From Kordiimonadaceae bacterium (GTDB lineage: Bacteria; Pseudomonadota; Alphaproteobacteria; Sphingomonadales; Kordiimonadaceae): a stretch of DNA of 16,515 nt. The DNA is taken from assembly GCA_014238195.1 (NCBI GenBank), contig JABABO010000225.1, positions 1 through 16,515 of the forward strand, written 5' to 3'. Every line of letters begins with the position of its first letter. The stretch's first letter is position 1. This document shows, piece by piece, positions 7,155 to 13,775 of this stretch. The notes under the pieces are model-generated. The model searched no databases and had not been told where the DNA came from. It was given only the letters and a program-made list of their open reading frames with translations. The translations under genes were made by a program, and so were the position numbers.

Positions 7155-8168
7155 TCAAAGCATAGTCAGGGCTATAATGACAAGTGCAGCTAACCATAAA
7201 GTTTGGGCGACCATCAAAAAAACCGGTTTCATACCGACTTCCGCTAAGCTGCGAAGGTTGGTTTTTAAACCAATCGCAGCAATCGCAGTGATTAAGCAGA
7301 AGCGGGAAAAGCCATTAATTGCATCAGTTACGCCTACCGGGATAGTGATTATGCTGTTGATAGCGACAAAAACAATAAAAGCAACAAGAAATGAAGGGAG
7401 CAAAGGTGCTTTCGCACCTGTGTTGCTTTTGGTCCCTGAAAGACGAAAAGCGAATAAAATACACATGACAACGGGCAGTAAAAAGCTCACTCTAATGAGT
7501 TTCGTTAGTGTTGCGATATCGCCAGCTTCGGTTGATATACTGTAGCCTGCGCCAACAACTTGTGCCACGTCATGTATAGTGGCACCTAAGAAAATACCAG
7601 CATCACGGTCAGATAAATCAAGTGCATTGGTAATAATCGGGTAAATGATCATCGCAAGTGTGGATAAGGTCGTCACACCAATCACTGCAAAAGCAGTATC
7701 GCGAGGTTTATCATCGGTTTTTGGCATCGCGGCGGAAATTGCAAGGGCAGCGGATGCACCGCAGATAGCCACAGCACCCCCCGTTAAAGCACCAAACCGA
7801 TGCTTTAGCCCAAAAGCCCGCGCAAGCACGATACCAATCCCAATAGTTGACGCAACAGCAACAATAAGCAAAAGAACGGTATTTATCCCGAGCGCAGTAA
7901 CATCCTGAAAAGCAATGCGAAATCCAAGCAGTGCAACCCCCAAGCGGAGAACGGTTTTGCTGCTTACGACAATGCCAATGGTGCATTTATCATCTTCACC
8001 CAAGAAATTGAGCGCCATACCTAATAGGAGCGCAAACAGCATCGCTGGGGCGCCGTAATGCTGGCTAAGGAAGCTTGCAGCGAACCCAACCGTCATCGAT
8101 ATCGCAACACCAGGGAATAGGGTTTTAAAATTTTCATGCATAAAAAGTGGCTCAAATATAGACTTCAA
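7155..8168 (-). CDS. YeiH-family membrane transporter (putative sulfate exporter family)
   Basis: The 337-residue hydrophobic protein matches the YeiH/UPF0324 family (Pfam Cons_hypoth698), inner-membrane proteins often labelled putative sulfate exporters on thin evidence. I see roughly ten membrane segments. The glycine-rich family motifs are present: GGAVAICGASAALA at 130-143, GIFLGATIHDVAQVVGAG at 191-208 and KLIRVSFLLP at about 223-232. The substrate is unknown. The longest frame begins with TTG at 8168, which overlaps the pgpA stop as TTGA. An ATG nine codons inside (8141) is an alternative, and neither has a good Shine-Dalgarno. The gene sits between pgpA and the cinA-type gene, which I recall as commonly close together in this class, so it looks like an addition to the set. 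In other bacteria YeiH genes are often beside a LysR-type regulator; none is seen here, so it is probably expressed with the surrounding operon. Confidence 0.87.
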   Translation of the reverse strand: MKSIFEPLFMHENFKTLFPGVAISMTVGFAASFLSQHYGAPAMLFALLLGMALNFLGEDDKCTIGIVVSSKTVLRLGVALLGFRIAFQDVTALGINTVLLLIVAVASTIGIGIVLARAFGLKHRFGALTGGAVAICGASAALAISAAMPKTDDKPRDTAFAVIGVTTLSTLAMIIYPIITNALDLSDRDAGIFLGATIHDVAQVVGAGYSISTEAGDIATLTKLIRVSFLLPVVMCILFAFRLSGTKSNTGAKAPLLPSFLVAFIVFVAINSIITIPVGVTDAINGFSRFCLITAIAAIGLKTNLRSLAEVGMKPVFLMVAQTLWLAALVIIALTML

Positions 8169-8677
8169 ACAAACACAGATGTGTATAAACCAATAAGTAT
8201 GATCACACCAGATGCGAATACGCCTGCAACAATATCATCAATCATCACACCAAACCCCCCTGATATATGGTCATCAAGATAGCTAATAGGCCACGGTTTT
8301 ATAATATCAAAAATTCGGAACAAAACGAATGCGATAATATAAAGGGTATAACTACCAGAAAACATGTAAACGGGTAACAAAGTGATCCACATACCTGCGA
8401 CTTCATCAATGACAATTTCACCTGCATCATGTATGTTTGTCATGCGTTCAATTGCATTAATCGACCATATCCCTAAAATAGTGATGATGACTATAAGGGT
8501 GCAGTAAGCTTTGATGCTTATTTCAGATTCGATGAGTGCCACACCTGCGAGCATTGCGGCAAGCGACCCCCAAGTACCAGGGGCAGGGCGTACCCAGCCG
8601 CTGCCAAAAAATGTTGCAATCCAGAAGTGAAAGGATTTATGCCCGTTATGCCAATTTCGCAGTGATGATTTTGCCAT
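8165..8677 (-). CDS. pgpA: Phosphatidylglycerophosphatase A
   Basis: PgpA removes the phosphate from phosphatidylglycerol phosphate to give phosphatidylglycerol, at the inner membrane. The 170-residue product carries the family motifs FGSGWVRPAPGTWGSLA (about residues 24-40), EIVIDEVAGMWITL (about 87-100, with the acidic pair D91/E92), FRIFDIIKPWPI (about 120-131) and GGFGVMIDDIVAG (about 140-152). These match E. coli PgpA closely in order and spacing. Hydrophobic segments at about 39-50, 58-73, 95-117 and 147-165 fit a polytopic inner-membrane enzyme. It starts eight bases after ispDF ends and its stop overlaps the TTG start of the transporter, so it sits in the middle of a tightly packed leftward operon. 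The ATG at 8677 is the only reasonable start, though its Shine-Dalgarno (AGGA) is far upstream. Length is typical of the family. Confidence 0.94.
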   Translation of the reverse strand: MAKSSLRNWHNGHKSFHFWIATFFGSGWVRPAPGTWGSLAAMLAGVALIESEISIKAYCTLIVIITILGIWSINAIERMTNIHDAGEIVIDEVAGMWITLLPVYMFSGSYTLYIIAFVLFRIFDIIKPWPISYLDDHISGGFGVMIDDIVAGVFASGVIILIGLYTSVFV

Positions 8678-8685
8678 ATCTAAAT

Positions 8686-9948
8686 TTAAGTCCTATCCCA
8701 AGGTAAACGCACCGTTGCTGTGGCACTCGCTGCAATACCTTCACCGCGCCCTGTAAAGCCTAGTTTTTCAGTTGTGGTGGCTTGCACAGATACCCGCTTA
8801 ATGTCTATTTGCAGTATATCGGCGATTCGTTGCCGCATTTTAAGACTATAAGTCGCGATTTTTGGTGCTTCACAAATCAACGTCACAGCCACATGCGCGA
8901 TCATGCCCCCAATGTCATTAATGCGCTTTGCCGCATGTGATAAGAAGACAGCGCTGCTGGCCCCGCGCCACTGTTTATCGGATGGTGGGAAATGGCTACC
9001 AATATCACCGTCCGAAATTGACGATAAAAGTGCATCGGTCAGCGCGTGCAAACCCACATCAGCATCCGAATGGCCCCTTAAAGCTTTATCATGGTCAATT
9101 TTTATGCCGCACAGCCATAGATGATCCCCATTTTTAAAACGATGTACATCATAGCCTTGGCCTGTTCGAATATCACCCAACTGTTGCATCATCATCATTT
9201 CAGCCTGAATAAAGTCTTGTGGTGTTGTAATTTTTATATTGTGGATACTGCCACGGCAAAGCGAGACTTCAAAACCCTCAGCCCTTAACACACTGGCATC
9301 GTCCGTAAAGTCCATTCTATGCTGGTGTGTTGTATGAGCGGCGTAAAGCGTTTTGAAATCAAATGCTTGAGGAGTTTGAACTTGGTGGAGTTGTTCGCGC
9401 GGCACATTGTCCATAAGGATGTTTGCTCCCTGATCTGACCGTACCAAAGTATCAACGACAGCTATAGTTGGGATCACTCCTTTTGTTTTTCCAGTCGATA
9501 ACCCATCGCATAGGCTTAAAATAATATCAGCTGTAACAAAGGGTCGTGCTGCATCATGAACAAATACATATTGGCAGTCTGAGTTTATAGTCTTAATCGC
9601 TTGTAAACCGAGGAAAACACTTTCCTGCCTTTCAGTTCCACCAAAAACAGGGCTGGCTAATCCTGAAAAATTTTCTGACAAGCTTTCGGATAAATTTTCT
9701 GTCGCTTTTTCATACAAATCAACATCATTTGGGTGAATCACAGGTATGATGATAGCATCTTTAGAATGCCGTTGAATGGCGTTAAGCGTATGGGTTAAAA
9801 GCATTTTTCCCGAAACTGTGCGGTATTGCTTAGGTAAACCTTGACCCGCACGCCCCCCACGCCCAGCTGCCACAACAACGAAGGCGGATTTTCCTAGTAT
9901 ATCGGCAGCAATTTGTTGGGGATAATTATTTTGTTCAGCTTCTTGCAT
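8686..9948 (-). CDS. ispDF: Bifunctional IspD/IspF enzyme of the MEP isoprenoid pathway
   Basis: One 420-residue chain joins two non-consecutive MEP-pathway enzymes. IspD (about residues 20-255) makes CDP-methylerythritol from MEP and CTP. IspF (about 259-416) cyclises CDP-ME phosphate to MEcPP. IspD motifs are VVAAGRGGRAGQGLPKQY (R33 and K40 align with the catalytic pair of E. coli IspD), FVHDAARPF and the NVPREQLHQVQTPQAF stretch. IspF motifs are GQGYDVHRF (metal ligands D267 and H269), RGHSDADVGLHALTDALL (H293), GDIGSHFPPSD and TTTEKLGFTGRGEG. All expected metal ligands are present. The fusion is usual in many Alphaproteobacteria; the intermediate enzyme IspE is not here. An in-frame TAG lies directly before the ATG, so the gene cannot start further upstream. 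It is the first gene of the leftward set, divergent from dusB. A short repeat in the IspD half is described under findings. Confidence 0.96.
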   Translation of the reverse strand: MQEAEQNNYPQQIAADILGKSAFVVVAAGRGGRAGQGLPKQYRTVSGKMLLTHTLNAIQRHSKDAIIIPVIHPNDVDLYEKATENLSESLSENFSGLASPVFGGTERQESVFLGLQAIKTINSDCQYVFVHDAARPFVTADIILSLCDGLSTGKTKGVIPTIAVVDTLVRSDQGANILMDNVPREQLHQVQTPQAFDFKTLYAAHTTHQHRMDFTDDASVLRAEGFEVSLCRGSIHNIKITTPQDFIQAEMMMMQQLGDIRTGQGYDVHRFKNGDHLWLCGIKIDHDKALRGHSDADVGLHALTDALLSSISDGDIGSHFPPSDKQWRGASSAVFLSHAAKRINDIGGMIAHVAVTLICEAPKIATYSLKMRQRIADILQIDIKRVSVQATTTEKLGFTGRGEGIAASATATVRLPWDRT

Positions 9949-10041
9949 CTAAGACTGGTCTTTTCCTACAGTTTCTGGCATAAATGCCTAAAATTTAAGC
10001 AGTGTTGATATTTTTATACACGATTATTATGGAACGATACT
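9949..10041. promoter_or_regulatory. Divergent intergenic region between ispDF and dusB, with two short palindromes
   Basis: These 93 AT-rich bases separate the starts of two opposite operons and must hold both promoters. Visible elements are two perfect inverted repeats with 2-base centres: AAGAC-TG-GTCTT (9951-9962) and GGCAT-AA-ATGCC (9977-9988), their centres 26 bases apart. Partial promoter-like hexamers for dusB are TTGATA (10005-10010) and TATTAT (10025-10030), but their 14-base spacing is too short for a confident call. GGAA at 10031-10034 is a usable ribosome site for dusB. No -24/-12 (sigma-54) pattern was found. Promoter presence is inferred from gene layout. Confidence 0.45.
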
Positions 10042-11028
10042 ATGGCTATTACCATTGGTCCCGTAGAAATCAAAGACCCAGTTATCTTAGCGCCGCTATC
10101 AGGCGTTACAGATATGCCGTTTCGGCGTATGGTCAAGCACTTTGGGGCAGGTCTTGTTGTTTCGGAAATGATTGCGAGCGAAGCGATGATTCGCGCGACC
10201 GAGCGCAGTATGAAAATGTCATCAAATTGTGCTGACGAATTTCCCATGTCAGTGCAGCTAGCAGGCTGTGAGGCAGCACGCATGGCGGAAGCCGCCAAGC
10301 TGAATGAAGATCGTGGGGCTGCCATGATTGATATCAATATGGGGTGCCCAGTTAAAAAGGTAGTGAACGGGCATGCTGGTTCGGCACTGATGCGTGATCT
10401 TGATCACGCGGGGGACCTTATTCACGCGACAGTCAATGCTGTCTCCTTACCCGTAACGCTGAAAATGCGCCTTGGTTGGGATGATAACAGTATTAATGCA
10501 CCGCAACTTGCTAAAATTGCTGAGCAAGCTGGTGTTAAAATGATCGTTGTGCATGGACGCACACGCTGTCAAATGTACAAGGGTTATGCGGATTGGAAAC
10601 GGGTAGGAAATGTTAAACAGGCCATCACTGTACCCTTGATAGTCAACGGTGATATTAATACAGTATCAGATGCTGATAAAGCCTTAGCAGAAAGTGGCGC
10701 TGATGGGGTTATGATTGGACGTGGCAGTTATGGAAAACCATGGTTTTTGAGCCAAGTCATAGCACATCTTCGCAGTGAAACACCACTGGCAGATCCTGAT
10801 ATGCAGGTGCAGTTGCAAACGGTTTTAGATCACTATGAGGAAATGCTGCACCATTATGGCACGGTTACAGCGGTGCGGATGGCGCGTAAACACGTGGGTT
10901 GGTACACAAAGGGCCTGAAAGGGTCTGCTGAGTTTAGGAACGCCGTCAACCGCATAGATGATCCTATGACTGTGAAAGAAGCCCTAAAGGCCTTTTATTT
11001 GCCACTGTGTGAAGAATTGGCAGCATAA
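10042..11028 (+). CDS. dusB: tRNA-dihydrouridine synthase B (NifR3 family)
   Basis: DusB is an FMN flavoenzyme that uses NADPH to reduce specific uridines in the tRNA D-loop. The 328-residue product has the FMN-barrel start LAPLSGVTDMPFRRM (about residues 16-30), the signature DINMGCPVKKVVNGHAGSAL with catalytic Cys102 (about 97-116), LKMRLGWDD (about 141-149), VHGRTRCQMYKGYADW (about 169-184) and the flavin-phosphate stretch ADGVMIGRGSYGKPW. Length and motifs are those of a complete enzyme. In this class the gene was first named nifR3 because it precedes ntrBC, and that order is seen here. The last base of its TAA stop is the first base of the ntrB ATG (TAATG), a sign of translational coupling. 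A nitrogen-specific role for the tRNA enzyme is not shown; it may simply share a promoter with the regulators. Confidence 0.95.
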   Translation: MAITIGPVEIKDPVILAPLSGVTDMPFRRMVKHFGAGLVVSEMIASEAMIRATERSMKMSSNCADEFPMSVQLAGCEAARMAEAAKLNEDRGAAMIDINMGCPVKKVVNGHAGSALMRDLDHAGDLIHATVNAVSLPVTLKMRLGWDDNSINAPQLAKIAEQAGVKMIVVHGRTRCQMYKGYADWKRVGNVKQAITVPLIVNGDINTVSDADKALAESGADGVMIGRGSYGKPWFLSQVIAHLRSETPLADPDMQVQLQTVLDHYEEMLHHYGTVTAVRMARKHVGWYTKGLKGSAEFRNAVNRIDDPMTVKEALKAFYLPLCEELAA

Positions 11029-12242
11029 TGAGCTTGACTAAGACAATCCCGCAAGATGATTCTGAACAGTCAGGTCACGATTGCGCGCCTTCAGGAAACC
11101 AGAAAATATTGAGTGAACAGGTTTTACAGGCCCTGAGCCAAACAGTAATATTGGTTGATGCTCAGAATAGAATTGTTAGTGCTTTTGCTGACAGTGAAGT
11201 CTTTTTGGGGCGCTCAAAAGAAAATTTATTGGAACTTCCCCTTGCTGATTTAAAGGGAATTGGCAAGGTCGTCTCTGAAATTACCAGTCGGGCACGCGAT
11301 GAAAAAATACCTGTGAATAGTTATAATTTGCCGCTTAAACCTGCGATAAATGATTTTGAAATTATGGATATTCACGCGCAACCTTTTGGCAAAGATGGGC
11401 AAGTTTTGCTGTCTTTGCAACCTCGCAGGCTATATTCCTTTCTTGATCGTCACGATGATATGGAAGCCGCAGCCAAATCTGTTGGGGGACTAGCCAGTAT
11501 GCTGGCGCATGAGATTAAGAATCCTTTATCAGGCATAAGAGGTGCGGCCCAACTTATCAGTCGGGATACAAATGAACATCATATAAAATTGACAGAATTG
11601 ATTTGTAAAGAAGTAGATAGAATCAAAGACTTAGTAGACGATCTTGAAGGTTTTTCTATACCCATATCTACTGATTTCCAGCCTGTTAATATTCATGAAG
11701 TTCTAGATCATGTCGTGGATGTTGCTGTTGCAGGATTTGCTGCAAAGGCTAATATCAAACCGCTTTATGATCCTTCACTGCCACCTGTAAGGGGGCACTT
11801 TGATCGGCTTGTTCAAGTTTTTTTAAATCTCGTTAAAAATGCCATTGAAGCTGCGGGGCCGTCTGCTGAACTCACCATCACGACAGCCTTCAAGCATGGC
11901 ATTAGTATTAAGGATGAATTGGGCAACCGTATTCATCTTCCTATTGAAATTATGATTACGGACAACGGCCCTGGTATCCCCGAGGCCCTTAAATCGTATT
12001 TGTTTGATCCATTTGTTTCGGGCCGTGAGGGTGGTACAGGCTTAGGGCTTGCTTTGGTTGCACGGTATATTAGCGAAATGGGTGGGACTGTTAGTGCCGA
12101 AAACCAAACACAAACCGCACTATATCCCGCAGAAGGGAAGACGCGACACAGCAGCGGCGCAAGCTTTAAAGTAAAGCTTTCAGTCTATGATGATAACTCC
12201 TTGACTGATGCGACTGCTCAGATTGAAAGTCAGGTCTCATGA
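11028..12242 (+). CDS. ntrB: Nitrogen-regulation sensor histidine kinase NtrB (GlnL)
   Basis: NtrB is the cytoplasmic kinase/phosphatase that phosphorylates NtrC when nitrogen is limiting and is controlled by PII proteins. The 404-residue protein has no membrane segment. A PAS-like sensor domain occupies about residues 28-130. The dimerisation/phosphoacceptor helix has H161 in LAHEIKNPLSGIRGAAQLI. The ATP-binding domain has an N-box (FLNLVKNAIEA, N271), DNGPGIP at about 312-318, the F-box LFDPFVSGREGG and GTGLGLALVARYI at about 336-348. Every catalytic motif is intact. It overlaps dusB by one base and ntrC by four (ATGA), so it is one translationally coupled unit with both. The HEIKNPL motif is shared with NtrY downstream, but NtrB lacks the membrane and HAMP domains of that protein, which makes the assignment clear. 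Confidence 0.95.
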   Translation: MSLTKTIPQDDSEQSGHDCAPSGNQKILSEQVLQALSQTVILVDAQNRIVSAFADSEVFLGRSKENLLELPLADLKGIGKVVSEITSRARDEKIPVNSYNLPLKPAINDFEIMDIHAQPFGKDGQVLLSLQPRRLYSFLDRHDDMEAAAKSVGGLASMLAHEIKNPLSGIRGAAQLISRDTNEHHIKLTELICKEVDRIKDLVDDLEGFSIPISTDFQPVNIHEVLDHVVDVAVAGFAAKANIKPLYDPSLPPVRGHFDRLVQVFLNLVKNAIEAAGPSAELTITTAFKHGISIKDELGNRIHLPIEIMITDNGPGIPEALKSYLFDPFVSGREGGTGLGLALVARYISEMGGTVSAENQTQTALYPAEGKTRHSSGASFKVKLSVYDDNSLTDATAQIESQVS

Positions 12243-13696
12243 AGCAGAAAACCTATAGTATTATTGTTGCCGATGATGACATTGCCATACGTATGGTGGT
12301 TGGCGAGGCAATGCGCCAAGAAGGATGGATCGTCTTAGAAGCAGAAGATATCCCAGAATTGAAACGATTGGTACAATCTGGTCAAGGGGACTTGGTTTTA
12401 TCTGATGTGATTATGCCATCGGGAAATGGCCTTGACGTTTTGCCAGAACTTTTAGAAGCACGCCCAGAGCTGCCATTCGTTATAATGAGTGCGCAAAATA
12501 CGCTTTCAACAGCGATGACCGCGTCCAGCCGTGGCGCATATGAATATCTTCCAAAACCTTTTGATATTGATGACTTAATAAGCATAGTTAAGAAAGCACT
12601 TAAAACAAATACATCTCAAGCAGGGCAAGTTCAGGATCTGGGTGAAGACAATTTATTGATTGGTCGTTCTCAGCCGATGCAAGACCTATATAAAGCCATG
12701 GCGCGCGTTGTTCAGACTGAATTAACAGTGTTGATTGCGGGTGAAAGCGGTACAGGGAAAGAGTTAGTCGCCCGCGCCATGCATCTGCATGGGCCGCGCC
12801 GTGATAATCCTTTCGTGCCTGTGAATATGGCGGCAATCCCGAAAGAACTGATCGAGAGCGAGTTGTTTGGCCATGAACGGGGCGCTTTTACTGGGGCGGA
12901 AAGCCGCACTTTAGGCCGTTTTGGGCAAGCAAAAGGGGGAACTTTATTTCTTGACGAAATTGGTGATATGCCCCTTGAAGCACAAACAAGATTACTGCGT
13001 GTTCTGCAAGAGGGGGAATATCGTACAGTCGGCGGCAACAGTGTGATCAAAAGTAATGTTCGGATTATAGCTGCAACAAATAAAAATTTGCGCGATCAGG
13101 TGCGTAGCGGTGATTTTCGTGAAGACTTATTTTTTCGCCTCAATGTCGTACCACTCACACTACCAGCCTTAAGGGACCGCAGTGAAGATATCCCAGCTTT
13201 AGCTATTCACTTTCTTGAAAAAGCTGTTGAAATCGGTTTACCAAAAAAGTCCTTGTCCAGGGGGGCACAAAATACATTGATGGCTTTTGATTGGCCCGGT
13301 AATGTGCGGGAACTGGAAAACTTACTGCAACGTGTCTGCGCACTTTATGCTGAAGACGTCATTTCTGGCGATGTTATTAAAACTGAACTTGAACGTTCCA
13401 CGTCAGATTTAAGTGGTGGATTGTCTCCCTTAATCGCCCATATGGGGGGTGGTAACTTATCACAAACTGTTCGCATGCATTTGGATCAATATTTCGATCA
13501 TCATGAAGACGGCTTACTGCCGCCAGGTTTATATCAACGTATTTTACGTGAAATTGAACGGCCACTTATCCAAAAAGTTCTGTCAATTACAAAGGGCAAT
13601 CAGGTGAAGGCTTCTGAATTATTGGGTTTAAATCGTAATACTTTGCGCAAAAAAATCAATGAACTAGAAATTTCAAGGTACTCTAAACGTAGCTAA
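12239..13696 (+). CDS. ntrC: Nitrogen-regulation response regulator NtrC (sigma-54 activator)
   Basis: NtrC, once phosphorylated by NtrB, opens sigma-54 promoters of nitrogen-assimilation genes. The 485-residue protein has the three expected parts. The receiver domain (about 1-120) has acidic residues at 12-14, phospho-acceptor D56 in VLSDVIMPSGNG and conserved lysine K106. The AAA+ domain (about 138-370) has Walker A GESGTGKE (168-175), the sigma-54 contact loop GAFTGA (215-220) and Walker B GGTLFLDEIGD (233-243). The Fis-type helix-turn-helix at the C-terminus reads GNQVKASELLGLNRNTLRKKI. All functional motifs are intact. It overlaps ntrB by four bases. No sigma-54 promoter was found in the window, so any targets such as glnA or amtB lie elsewhere. 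NtrX downstream is its paralogue, but position next to ntrB and the ASELLGLNRNTLRKK helix support NtrC. Confidence 0.95.
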   Translation: MKQKTYSIIVADDDIAIRMVVGEAMRQEGWIVLEAEDIPELKRLVQSGQGDLVLSDVIMPSGNGLDVLPELLEARPELPFVIMSAQNTLSTAMTASSRGAYEYLPKPFDIDDLISIVKKALKTNTSQAGQVQDLGEDNLLIGRSQPMQDLYKAMARVVQTELTVLIAGESGTGKELVARAMHLHGPRRDNPFVPVNMAAIPKELIESELFGHERGAFTGAESRTLGRFGQAKGGTLFLDEIGDMPLEAQTRLLRVLQEGEYRTVGGNSVIKSNVRIIAATNKNLRDQVRSGDFREDLFFRLNVVPLTLPALRDRSEDIPALAIHFLEKAVEIGLPKKSLSRGAQNTLMAFDWPGNVRELENLLQRVCALYAEDVISGDVIKTELERSTSDLSGGLSPLIAHMGGGNLSQTVRMHLDQYFDHHEDGLLPPGLYQRILREIERPLIQKVLSITKGNQVKASELLGLNRNTLRKKINELEISRYSKRS

Positions 13697-13700
13697 GTTA

Positions 13701-13729
13701 TTGAAAAAAAAGACTTTTAAATCTATTGT
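13701..13729 (+). promoter_or_regulatory. Possible sigma-70-type promoter for ntrYX
   Basis: In the 79-base gap between ntrC and ntrY, TTGAAA (13701-13706) and TATTGT (13724-13729) are separated by exactly 17 bases, a fair match to -35 and -10 elements. They lie 47 bases before the preferred ntrY start. The gap is strongly AT-rich with an A-run at 13704-13711. This supports separate expression of ntrYX in addition to read-through from ntrC. No sigma-54 (GG/GC) pattern is seen. From sequence pattern only. Confidence 0.35.
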
Positions 13730-13775
13730 GTGATAATTGTGGAACTCATGTTGTAAATATGCATCATACAGTGTG

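Noticed and set aside
6841..7545. Open frame of 234 codons on the + strand opposite the cinA-type and transporter genes
   Set aside because: It spans the boundary of two well-recognised minus-strand genes. Its translation is Ala/Ile/Lys/Thr-rich without any domain, as expected of the antisense of a membrane-protein gene.
9949..10041. Sigma-54 (-24/-12) promoter upstream of dusB-ntrBC
   Set aside because: The one GG dinucleotide in TGGCAT (9976-9981) has no GC at the required distance (GC falls at 9986-9987, three bases short), so the pattern fails.
13708..13718. AAAAG-A-CTTTT palindrome after ntrC, as a terminator or operator
   Set aside because: A one-base loop cannot form a hairpin, and short A/T palindromes are expected in such an AT-rich gap.
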